Below, piece by piece: positions 51,065 through 58,355 of a DNA stretch of 64,000 bases. The number at the start of each line of letters is the position of its first letter. Positions within the stretch are counted from its first letter, which is position 1. Position numbers and translations under genes: made by a program. The stretch spans positions 116,991-180,990 of the forward strand of contig NZ_JFHE01000010.1 in the NCBI RefSeq assembly GCF_000698555.1. Reading direction: 5' to 3'. The stretch comes from Caballeronia grimmiae. Lineage in GTDB: Bacteria; Pseudomonadota; Gammaproteobacteria; Burkholderiales; Burkholderiaceae. The notes beneath the pieces were generated by a model. It was not told the DNA's origin. It did no database searches and was given only the letters and a program-made list of their open reading frames with translations.

Positions 51065-51676
51065 TCAGCGCAGCGGCGAAAACGGCGCGGGCACGTAGAT
51101 GGTCGATTCCATCGTCGTGAGATGCGCCGGCCCGCCCTTCGGCGGCCAGATGCCGTCTTTCACCGCCTCCGCGCGAATGCGCGAGCGTTCGTCCACCGAC
51201 TTGTACGGCCAGATGTTGAGGAAGCGCGGCACCGCGCCGTCGAGTGCGAACATCGCGCCGATCAGCGGCGAGCGCTTCGTGCGCTCGGGGACGGCCTTTT
51301 CCCACGCGTCGATGGTGTGCTGCAGGCTCGCGAGCTTCGTGCCATAGACGCGCATCTCGTAGATGCCGCCGTGCACGGCCGGCTGGATCGGCGGGAGAAA
51401 CGGGAACATCGCGTAGCTGTTCACTTCGACATCGGTGACGAACTCGCCGCAGCCGAACGGATTGCCTTCGAGAAGAAGCCGTCTGCGTTCGCCGATCAGG
51501 GCCGCTTCCGATTCGAAGCCGCGCAGCACCATCACCTTGCCGAGCGCGCCGATATCGGAATACCAGCAGCCGAGCAGCGTCGAACCGGGCTGCGCGGCGC
51601 TTGCCTGAATGTGCTCGAACACCTGCGCGTTGGCGCCGATCTTCACGGTGAGCGTGACTGTGTCGTACAGATTCAT
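51065..51676 (-). CDS. NIPSNAP family protein
   Basis: 203 residues of the NIPSNAP (ferredoxin-like dimeric alpha/beta barrel) family, with family core YEMRVYGTKLASLQHTIDAWE in the second half and a similar first half, so two tandem modules. Function in bacteria is unknown, and small proteins of this fold often accompany catabolic operons. The ATG overlaps the upstream flavoprotein stop as ATGA, showing co-translation. It has no signal peptide. Confidence 0.86.
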   Translation of the reverse strand: MNLYDTVTLTVKIGANAQVFEHIQASAAQPGSTLLGCWYSDIGALGKVMVLRGFESEAALIGERRRLLLEGNPFGCGEFVTDVEVNSYAMFPFLPPIQPAVHGGIYEMRVYGTKLASLQHTIDAWEKAVPERTKRSPLIGAMFALDGAVPRFLNIWPYKSVDERSRIRAEAVKDGIWPPKGGPAHLTTMESTIYVPAPFSPLR

Positions 51677-53427
51677 GGGATCGTCCTTGCGTGACTGGAT
51701 AGAGAGAGTGCGTTATCAGTATTGGTATCGGCGTCGGTATCGGCGGGACGAGCGAGGTCGTGGCCCGCGAGATAGCCGAACGTCATCGCCGGTCCAAGCG
51801 TGATGCCGCCCGCCGGATAGTGGCCGCCCATCATGCTGGCCGCGTCGTTGCCCACGGCGTAGAGACCGGGAATCGGCGTGCGGGTCGCATCGAGAACGCG
51901 GGCGCGCGAATCGGTGGCGAGGCCCGCGAAGGTCCCCAGACTGCCGGGCAGCACCTTGACCGCATGAAACGGGCCATCGACGATCGGCGCGACGCACGGA
52001 TTCGGCTCGTGCGACGCATCGCCCTGTATCCGGTTGTAGGGCGTCGAGCCTTTGTGGAAGTGCGGATCGGCGCCGTCTTTCGCATGCGCGTTGTAGGCCG
52101 CGATGGTTTCGCTCAATGCGCGGGCGTCGATGCCGCATTGGCGGGCGAGCGCCTCGATCGTCGGCGCGGTTTTCAGATAGCCGGTGCGCTCATGGCGATG
52201 CAGCGGAAACGGGAACGGCTTCGCCGCGCCCAGCCCGTAGCGCCGTTGAAACCGGTGATCGCAGACGAGCCACGCGCATGCTTCCTCGCCAGGCGGCGTG
52301 GCGTCGATCATCGCCGAGACGAAGTCGTAATACGACGACGCCTCGTTCACGAAGCGCCGCCCCGCCCGCGTCACCGCGATCACGCCCGGCTTTGCCCGCT
52401 CGACGAGATGCGCGAACGCGACGGCATCGCCTTCGCGCTTCGGCACCAGCGATACGGGCGCCCACGCCGCCGGCGCCTTCAGCGATGCGTCGAAATGCGC
52501 GCCGGCCGCTTCGCCGATGCGCACGCCGTCGCCCGTATTGCTGCGCGGCGCAGCGGACCAGTGTTCATCGCCCGATGGCGTGTACGCGAAGGTGCGCGCG
52601 CGCCGGGCGCGGTCGTGCGGATAGCCGCCGCACGCCAGCACGACGCCTCGCCGCGCGATCACATCGCGCGGCACGCCATTCATCTCGATGCACGCGCCGA
52701 TGACGCGCGCGCCATCGCGTATCAGATCGACAGCCTTCGCACGCGTTTCCAGCCGCACGCCGAGATCGGCGGCAGACTTCAACAGACGCGCGACCAACGC
52801 GTTGCCGTTCACGAGATGCATCGAGCGGCCATGGCGCAGCTTGTGCAACGCGAAGGCGGCGAAGCGCTTCGTCACGTGCCACGCGGAGCGCGCCGAGCGC
52901 GTCGCGTTGAAGAAGTGCGCGAGATCTTGCCCCGATGCGATCGCCATGCCGCTGATCGTCATGTCCGTGAGCGGCGGACGAAGCGTGTCGATAAGCGGGC
53001 CGAGCGCGCGGCCATCGAACGGCATCGCGCATACGGAGCGGCCTCCGCTGCCCGCGCCTTGCGTCGTGTGAAAGTCCGGAATGCGATTGCCGTCGATGAA
53101 ACGCATCGACGTGTTCCGCTCGAAGAACTCGATCATGCGCGGGCCGTGCTCGATCAGCGCATCGACTTTCCCGGCGTCGTAGTGCTTGCCGAGTTCGTTG
53201 CGCAGATAGGTGCGCGGGGCATCGGCATTTTCGACGATACCGGCGCGCCTCGCGAGCGGATTACATGGAAGCCACATCCAGCCGCCTGACCACGCGGTCG
53301 TGCCGCCGAACACGTCTTCCTTTTCGCATAGGATGACTGATAAACCCAGCGTAGCTGCAGTGACCGCGGTCGAGAGGCCGCCTGCGCCCGATCCGAGCAC
53401 GAGGACGTCGCATTGCAGCGCGCTCAT
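51673..53427 (-). CDS. 3-ketosteroid dehydrogenase-like FAD flavoprotein (copy 1)
   Basis: 584 residues from ATG 53427 (ATGA overlap with the upstream flavoprotein's stop); the frame runs further to 53739 but that is shadow. FAD motif CDVLVLGSGAGGLSTAVTAATLG begins the protein, followed by GGTTAWSGGWMWLPCNPLARRAG, a strand typical of the fumarate reductase/3-ketosteroid-delta1-dehydrogenase family. The C-terminal VGNDAASMMGGHYPAGGITLGPAMTFGYLAGHDLA block is conserved. Such enzymes introduce double bonds next to carbonyl groups in rings. Its paralogue is encoded immediately upstream, so the pair may form a heteromer or act at two steps. Confidence 0.88.
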   Translation of the reverse strand: MSALQCDVLVLGSGAGGLSTAVTAATLGLSVILCEKEDVFGGTTAWSGGWMWLPCNPLARRAGIVENADAPRTYLRNELGKHYDAGKVDALIEHGPRMIEFFERNTSMRFIDGNRIPDFHTTQGAGSGGRSVCAMPFDGRALGPLIDTLRPPLTDMTISGMAIASGQDLAHFFNATRSARSAWHVTKRFAAFALHKLRHGRSMHLVNGNALVARLLKSAADLGVRLETRAKAVDLIRDGARVIGACIEMNGVPRDVIARRGVVLACGGYPHDRARRARTFAYTPSGDEHWSAAPRSNTGDGVRIGEAAGAHFDASLKAPAAWAPVSLVPKREGDAVAFAHLVERAKPGVIAVTRAGRRFVNEASSYYDFVSAMIDATPPGEEACAWLVCDHRFQRRYGLGAAKPFPFPLHRHERTGYLKTAPTIEALARQCGIDARALSETIAAYNAHAKDGADPHFHKGSTPYNRIQGDASHEPNPCVAPIVDGPFHAVKVLPGSLGTFAGLATDSRARVLDATRTPIPGLYAVGNDAASMMGGHYPAGGITLGPAMTFGYLAGHDLARPADTDADTNTDNALSLSSHARTIP

Positions 53428-55193
53428 GATGTCTGCGCTCGCGTTTCCTCGCGCGCATCCGCATGACCGGCTTCCGGCGATGCCGCCCTCGCCGCCGCAT
53501 GCCGGCCTGCCAGATACGCAAAAGCCAGCCCCGGCCCGAGCGTGATGCCCGGCCCCGGATAGACGCCGCCCATCACCGACTGCATGTCGTTGCCGCAGGC
53601 GTACAGGCCGCCGATCGGCTGATCGTCGCGATTCAGCACGCGGGCGTTCGTGTCGGTGACGAGCCCCGTCGCCGCGCCGATATCGCCGGGATAAAGCCGC
53701 ACCGCGTAGAACGGCGCCTGCGCAATCGGGCCAAGACAAGGATTCGGGCCTGTCCAGTTGGCGTCGCCGTTCGCGCGCTGATAGTCGGTCGTGCCGCGCT
53801 GAAAGTCCGGATCGACGCCCGTTTCCGCATAACGATTCATGCGCGCGACGCTATCCGCGAGCCCTGTCTTGTCGATGCCGAGCTTCGCTGCGAGTTCGTC
53901 GAGCGTGCTGGCCTGCGTGAGATAGCCATCGTCGATGAAGGGTTGCAGTCCTTTGCCCCCGGGACGCACCATGCCAAGCCCATACTTGCGAATTCCTTCG
54001 GAATCCGTAACGAGGTACGCCGGAACCGACGCCCTCGTACGATGCGCTTCCTGCATCGCGATGCCGAACAGGTGATACGACGTGTTCTCGTTCAGGAAGC
54101 GTCTGCCGCTGGCATCGACGACGATCATGCCCGGCTTGCCGCGATCCATCAGAAAGTGCGGGAACACGGCGGTTGTGCCGTCGGCTCGCTTGCGCACGGA
54201 GACCGGCGCCCAGAACGCGTGCGACAACGCGCCCTCGCCAAAACGCGCGCCTGCGGCAAGCGCGAGATCCTGCGCGTTGCCGGTATGGCCCGGCGCGCCC
54301 GGGCACCATGCGGCATCGGCGCCGGGCAGCATGTCGGCGCGTCGCGCGGCATGACGATTGAAGCCGCCGCTCGCGAGAATCACGCCGCCCGTCACCGAAA
54401 CGCGCCGCCGCTCGCCGCCCTGAGCGAGCGTTAAGCCTTCGACGCCCCGCTTGCCCGTATGCAGCGCTTCGACCGTCGTGCGCGTTAGCACCGTGACGCC
54501 GCGCTGCATCAGCGAATAAAGCAGACGGCCGATCAACGCGTTGCCCATCACGAGCCGCGTGCCGCGTGGCGATCCGATCCGGTCGCGCGCGTGCCGCGCC
54601 AGCAGTTTCGCCGCATGTTTGAACGACGCGAGCGATTTCGTCATGTTGAGCAGATGCCCGATGTCGTCGCGGTCGATCATCATCCCGCCCAGCACGGTGA
54701 ACTCGGGAATCGGTGCACGAATCAGCGCAAATGCGCGGCCCAGCTTGCGGTCGTCAAAAGGCAGCGGCTCCAGCGCCCGGCCGCAGAGCGTCGAGCCTTC
54801 GAGTTCCGAAAGGTAGTCGGGATGGAACGGGCGCGCCCGGTATTTCACATCGGAGTTTGCTTCGATATGCGCGACCGCCTTCGGCCCGGCGTCCAGAAAC
54901 GCACGGCGCATCGCGGCGCTGCTGCGTGCGCCGACGGCGCGGTTCAGAAAGGCTTCCGCCGTGGCCTGCGAATCGTCGCGATTGACGCTCGCCATGTGCA
55001 TCGACGCGGGAATCCACGTCGTGCCCGCCGAATAAGCAGTCGTTCCGCCGACGTATTCCGTGCTTTCGACGAGCAGCACGCGCGCACCGTCGATTGCTGC
55101 AAACAGCGCAGCCGACATGCCCGCGCCGCCCGCGCCGATGACGACCACATCGAATGATTCGTTGCCGCTCAGGCTCGCTACCGTCTCCACCAT
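53424..55193 (-). CDS. 3-ketosteroid dehydrogenase-like FAD flavoprotein (copy 2)
   Basis: 589 residues starting MVETVASLSG, with a GGGGCGAAAG site. The FAD motif is DVVVIGAGGAGMSAALFAAIDG, then GGTTAYSAGTTWIPASMHM, and the C-terminal GNDMQSVMGGVYPGPGITLGPGLAFAYLAGRH block. The sequence differs clearly from copy 1 but has the same architecture. Family function is FAD-dependent dehydrogenation of cyclic ketones or dicarboxylates. An IclR-type box (55226-55240) lies 33 bp upstream of the ATG. It starts the gene set flavoprotein 2, flavoprotein 1, NIPSNAP, TIM barrel. Confidence 0.88.
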   Translation of the reverse strand: MVETVASLSGNESFDVVVIGAGGAGMSAALFAAIDGARVLLVESTEYVGGTTAYSAGTTWIPASMHMASVNRDDSQATAEAFLNRAVGARSSAAMRRAFLDAGPKAVAHIEANSDVKYRARPFHPDYLSELEGSTLCGRALEPLPFDDRKLGRAFALIRAPIPEFTVLGGMMIDRDDIGHLLNMTKSLASFKHAAKLLARHARDRIGSPRGTRLVMGNALIGRLLYSLMQRGVTVLTRTTVEALHTGKRGVEGLTLAQGGERRRVSVTGGVILASGGFNRHAARRADMLPGADAAWCPGAPGHTGNAQDLALAAGARFGEGALSHAFWAPVSVRKRADGTTAVFPHFLMDRGKPGMIVVDASGRRFLNENTSYHLFGIAMQEAHRTRASVPAYLVTDSEGIRKYGLGMVRPGGKGLQPFIDDGYLTQASTLDELAAKLGIDKTGLADSVARMNRYAETGVDPDFQRGTTDYQRANGDANWTGPNPCLGPIAQAPFYAVRLYPGDIGAATGLVTDTNARVLNRDDQPIGGLYACGNDMQSVMGGVYPGPGITLGPGLAFAYLAGRHAAARAASPEAGHADAREETRAQTS

Positions 55194-55225
55194 CTTTCGC
55201 CCCTTTTCGGAACTTTATTTGATTG

Positions 55226-55240
55226 TGGAATGCTATTCCA
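55226..55240. promoter_or_regulatory. IclR-type box 1
   Basis: TGGAATGCTATTCCA is a perfect 6-3-6 inverted repeat in the 88-bp gap upstream of flavoprotein 2. It is close to the E. coli IclR operator pattern TGGAA-N5-TTCCA. On the minus strand it sits within the spacer of a weak promoter-like TTGTTT...TCAAAT pair. A near copy (13 of 15) is at 56393-56407. Confidence 0.65.
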
Positions 55241-55281
55241 AACAAGCAGCTCGTGCCAAGCGGTTTTTTTGCGATACCGCG

Positions 55282-56319
55282 TCAGTACGCCGGTGCGACC
55301 GGCGCGCGCTCTCTCGCCGACCGATGCACCGCCAGCGTCGCGGCGAGCGTGCGCGCCCCGTCATCGCCGGAACAGAGCGGCGGTTCCTTGCCGTCGATCA
55401 CCGCCGCGAAATGGCGCAATTGCTCGTGATAGGGGTCGCCGGCATGCGGCGCGGTGCGCTCGACGGTCAGCGGATCGTGCCAACCCTTCGCGCCGCGATA
55501 CTCCCAGACATCGAGCTGCGGCAAGGCGAACGACGCATCGGTGCCGGAGACGAAGTGCGTATTCACGCTCTGCCGCGGATAGTGCGCCGCCTCGCCGGCC
55601 GCCAGATCCCAGTTCCACGGCGACACCGCGCAGTCCGACACCGTCAGCGTGCTTAGCGCGCCATTCGCGAAGCGCAGCAGCACCGCGGCCGTGTCTTCGA
55701 CCTCGAAGCCGCGCACCGCGCTCGACGTCAGCGCCTGCACCTCGACGATTTCGCCGAGCAGAAACCGCATCATGTCGATGTCATGGATCAGGTTGATCAG
55801 CACCGGTCCGCCGCCGGCCTGCCTGCGCCAGTCGATATCGAAGTAAGGATCGGGCTTGTAGAACGTCGCGAGCGCATTAGCGGACACCGGCTCGCCGATA
55901 CGCCCGCTCGCGACAATTTCGCGTGCGCGCCGCAGAATCGGGCTATGCCGCCGATGATGACCGACGAGAAGCGGCACGCCCGCGCGACTGGCGGCATCGA
56001 CGAGCACGCGCGCCTGTTCGACGGTATCGGCGATTGGCTTTTCGATCAGCACCGGGATGCCGCGCGCGATGCACGCAAGGCCCGCTTCGACGTGCGTGGC
56101 GTTCGGCGTCGCGACGATGGCGCCGTCGGGCGATGCGGCGTCGAGCATTGCGTCGACGGTGGAAAAGCAGCTCGCGCCGTGCTCTTGCGCGAACGCCTGC
56201 ACTCCCGCCGATGGGTCCGCCACCGCCACCACTTCGCAATCAGGATGCAGACGCGCGCGCTCCATATGCATCCGTCCGATGGCTCCCGCGCCTGCGATTG
56301 CCAGCCGTTTCTTGATCAT
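55282..56319 (-). CDS. Gfo/Idh/MocA family oxidoreductase
   Basis: 345 residues from ATG 56319 with a GGAGGAG site; the frame extends to 56973 but is shadow. N-terminal Rossmann domain with KRLAIAGAGAIGRMHMERARLH, the family EKP motif in VLIEKPIADT (catalytic Lys), and HHRRHSPILRRA for the cofactor-site His. The C-terminal alpha/beta domain includes LINLIHDIDMMRFLLGEIVEV with the conserved Asp-His region. Members oxidise sugars, inositols or cyclic polyols with NAD(P). It lies upstream of flavoprotein 2 and divergent from the shikimate-dehydrogenase-like gene, with IclR-type box 2 in the shared region. Confidence 0.92.
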   Translation of the reverse strand: MIKKRLAIAGAGAIGRMHMERARLHPDCEVVAVADPSAGVQAFAQEHGASCFSTVDAMLDAASPDGAIVATPNATHVEAGLACIARGIPVLIEKPIADTVEQARVLVDAASRAGVPLLVGHHRRHSPILRRAREIVASGRIGEPVSANALATFYKPDPYFDIDWRRQAGGGPVLINLIHDIDMMRFLLGEIVEVQALTSSAVRGFEVEDTAAVLLRFANGALSTLTVSDCAVSPWNWDLAAGEAAHYPRQSVNTHFVSGTDASFALPQLDVWEYRGAKGWHDPLTVERTAPHAGDPYHEQLRHFAAVIDGKEPPLCSGDDGARTLAATLAVHRSARERAPVAPAY

Positions 56320-56392
56320 GCGTATGCTCCTCCGATTCGCTGTACTTGAAAAAATTCGACAGTTAGTTGCCTCACAGGGAAAAACGCGTTTG

Positions 56393-56407
56393 TTGAATCC
56401 TATTCCA
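56393..56407. promoter_or_regulatory. IclR-type box 2
   Basis: TTGAATCCTATTCCA matches box 1 at 13 of 15 positions. It lies between the divergent Gfo/Idh gene (start 56319) and shikimate-dehydrogenase-like gene (start 56509), where one site could control both. Confidence 0.6.
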
Positions 56408-56508
56408 TTTTCAACTACAGTTTCGTCCACGCGTTGACGAATTTTTTCATCGAGACACCACGCGCTCGCACGCTCGACGACGGGCGCTTCACGGGAGACA
56501 TCGAAAGC

Positions 56509-57336
56509 ATGGCGCAGGACACAACCTTCTCCGCATCGCTCGATGCGGGCTTGAGCGGCGCAACGCGCGTCTACTTCATCGTCGGCGATCCGATCGCGCA
56601 GGTGCGCTCGCCTTCCGGCGTGACAGCGGCATTGCGCGCCGCCGGACGCGACGCCATCGTGATTCCGGCGCACGTCGCGCCCGCCGACCTCGACGCGTTC
56701 TTCGCGGGCGTCACGCGGATGCAAAACGTGGATGGCGTCATCATCACGGTGCCGCACAAGTTCAACGCGACGAAGTATTGCGGCACGCTCGCGAGCGAAT
56801 CCGCCTTTCTCGGCGCGACGAACATGCTCCGGCGCAACGCCGACGGCACGTGGCACGGCGGCATGTCGGACGGCGTCGCGATGGTCGCGGCGCTCGGGGA
56901 TGCGGGCTGTGAACCGCAGGGCAAGCGCGCGCTGCTGATCGGCGCTGGCGGCGCGGGCTCGGCGATCGGTCATGCGCTCGTCGAGGCGGGCGTGGCGTCG
57001 CTCGCCATCCGCGATTTCGATGCGGCGCGCACCGACGCCCTCGCCTCGCGGCTGTCATCGCTCGGGCGCGGTGCGGTCGGCATCGCCGATGACGCGGGCG
57101 CGGAGACGTACGACATCGTCGTGAATGCGTCGCCCGCGGGGATGCGGCCCGGCGATCCGCTTCCGATCGACGTCTCCCGCCTTGTCCCGACGACCTTCGT
57201 CGGCGATGTCGTGACCAAGCCGCCGATCACGCCGTTCATCGAAGCGGCGCGCGCGCGCGGCTGTCCGACCGTCACCGGCACGCAGATGTTCGGCCGCGTC
57301 TGCGATGCGATCGTCGACTATCTGATCAAGGGCTGA
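56509..57336 (+). CDS. Shikimate/quinate dehydrogenase-like protein
   Basis: 275 residues from ATG 56509; an upstream frame exists but a GGGAG site at -16 to -20 favours this start. Shikimate dehydrogenase fold: the substrate-site segment GDPIAQVRSPSGVTA has Ser34 but the preceding Ser of the SxS motif is Val, so the substrate may differ from shikimate. Catalytic Lys84 in VPHKFNATKY is intact, and an Asp follows in GMSDGVAMVAAL. NAD(P) motif: ALLIGAGGAGSAIGHAL. It is a catabolic paralogue, not the housekeeping aroE, given its place in the IclR cluster. Possible substrates are quinate-like ring compounds. Confidence 0.87.
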   Translation: MAQDTTFSASLDAGLSGATRVYFIVGDPIAQVRSPSGVTAALRAAGRDAIVIPAHVAPADLDAFFAGVTRMQNVDGVIITVPHKFNATKYCGTLASESAFLGATNMLRRNADGTWHGGMSDGVAMVAALGDAGCEPQGKRALLIGAGGAGSAIGHALVEAGVASLAIRDFDAARTDALASRLSSLGRGAVGIADDAGAETYDIVVNASPAGMRPGDPLPIDVSRLVPTTFVGDVVTKPPITPFIEAARARGCPTVTGTQMFGRVCDAIVDYLIKG

Positions 57337-57482
57337 TTCCTCGCAACGCGCGTTGGGAATAGGACCAGTCTGGTTCAAACGGCCGGCGCGTTCCTGCACC
57401 ATAGCGCCGCGCCATCGTCCCCTCGGGAGCGCACGCTGGCCCGGCATGGCAGCGGGCCGCACTCATGGCCTGCATCGACCAG

Positions 57483-57510
57483 CCGCCCTTTCACGGGCGG
57501 TATTTTTTTG
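57483..57510 (+). terminator. Rho-independent terminator after the shikimate-dehydrogenase-like gene
   Basis: CCGCCC (57483-57488), loop TTTCAC, GGGCGG (57495-57500), then TATTTTTTT. It lies 147 bp past the stop at 57336 and ends the plus-strand transcript. The gap 57337-57482 holds no gene I can support. Confidence 0.85.
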
Positions 57511-57537
57511 CCCGACGCCGACGCCGGCGAAAACAGA

Positions 57538-57559
57538 GGGTCAATCAAGGGTCAATCAA
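57538..57559 (+). repeat. Perfect 11-bp tandem duplication
   Basis: GGGTCAATCAA occurs twice with no spacing (57538-57548, 57549-57559), directly before the lipoprotein start at 57566. The tandem pair may alter ribosome access, and could change by slippage. Confidence 0.6.
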
Positions 57560-57565
57560 GCTGTG

Positions 57566-58030
57566 ATGAATTTCAACCAACGCATTTTGAAACGCGTGGC
57601 GCGCGCAGGCGTCGCCGCTGCCGGGCTGGCGCTGCTCGCGGCATGCGCGAGCGGACCGGGTGCATCCACGGCGATGCCGCCCGATGCGAAGCTGGCGAGC
57701 GGCCGTGTCGCCGGCAAGCAATATTTGACGACGGTCGCGACCGGTGCGGCATCGTCGTCGGCGCCGACGGTCGGCGTGGGCGCGGGCGGCATCGGCGGCA
57801 GCGGATGGAGCGGCATCGGAGCCGGCGCGGGACTGAGCTTCGACCTGACGAGCCTCTTCGACAAAAGCCCGGAGCCGACGGCGAAGGTCTATCGCTACAG
57901 CATTCAGATGCGCGAAGGCGTAAAGCGCGACATCGACAGCACGCTCGATCTTCCCGATGGCGCATGCGTGACGACGATCGATTCCGCGCAGCCGGGTTAT
58001 CCGCGACTGGCGCCGTCGAACGAATGCTGA
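57566..58030 (+). CDS. Putative outer-membrane lipoprotein
   Basis: 154 residues from ATG 57566; an upstream frame from 57353 is unsupported. The signal sequence ends in LAAC (lipobox) after RAGVAAAGLALLAACASG, so the mature lipoprotein starts at Cys. A Gly-rich segment (GVGAGGIGGSGWSGIGAGAG, about residues 73-92) is followed by a C-terminal part (PEPTAKVYRYSIQMREGVKR) and a terminal Cys near NEC. The Gly-rich block recalls small Burkholderia surface lipoproteins of unknown role. The ribosome site is weak because the tandem repeat precedes it. Confidence 0.72.
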   Translation: MNFNQRILKRVARAGVAAAGLALLAACASGPGASTAMPPDAKLASGRVAGKQYLTTVATGAASSSAPTVGVGAGGIGGSGWSGIGAGAGLSFDLTSLFDKSPEPTAKVYRYSIQMREGVKRDIDSTLDLPDGACVTTIDSAQPGYPRLAPSNEC

Positions 58031-58164
58031 TTTGAATTGCTGAACGGCAACGGCCCATGCCGCCGTTTCAGTACGGATCGCGTGCTTTATGGCGATACAG
58101 CGGCGGCGTATCGGGGCATCGGCATAAACGGGCCGAACCGAAACGCACTGCTTCAAACAGACGA

Positions 58165-58193
58165 TTGAGCCGGTCATCGGCGTTTGCCATACT
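58165..58193 (+). promoter_or_regulatory. Candidate promoter of the small RNA
   Basis: -35 TTGAGC (58165-58170), 17-bp spacer, -10 CATACT (58188-58193), each 4/6 to consensus. It lies where a transcript ending at the strong terminator at 58264-58293 would start, near 58200. Confidence 0.45.
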
Positions 58194-58199
58194 GACCGA

Positions 58200-58293
58200 G
58201 GTCCAGTTGTCTCCTCACGCGTCCGTTCCCCGACCGGGACAGTCTCGCAACGGACGCGCTCTCGCCGCCTACCACCCCAGGCGGCTTTTTTTT
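58200..58293 (+). ncRNA. Candidate small RNA (about 95 nt)
   Basis: Intergenic segment with no ORF, bounded by a promoter-like pair upstream and an intrinsic terminator (GCCGCCT, loop, AGGCGGC then eight Ts, 58264-58293). An internal 10-bp stem CGCGTCCGTT (58218-58227) and AACGGACGCG (58249-58258) encloses a 21-nt loop with a small CCC/GGG stem. This two-hairpin layout with a U tail resembles an Hfq-binding sRNA. It could instead be the 3' end of the preceding lipoprotein mRNA. Confidence 0.45.
58264..58293 (+). terminator. Rho-independent terminator
   Basis: GCCGCCT (58264-58270) and AGGCGGC (58279-58285) form a 7-bp stem followed by TTTTTTTT. It terminates the candidate sRNA or the upstream lipoprotein gene. 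Confidence 0.85.
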
Positions 58294-58301
58294 GGCGCAA
58301 A

Positions 58302-58330
58302 GAAAAAGCCGCCGTATGAAACGGCGGCTT
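58302..58330 (-). terminator. Rho-independent terminator of the duplicated-domain lipoprotein gene
   Basis: Minus strand: 10-bp stem AAGCCGCCGT/ACGGCGGCTT with a 5-nt loop, followed by a T-rich tract (plus-strand A run 58301-58307). It lies 26 bp past the stop at 58356. Confidence 0.82.
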
Positions 58331-58355
58331 CGTCCTGCAAGCTCACATCACGCGC

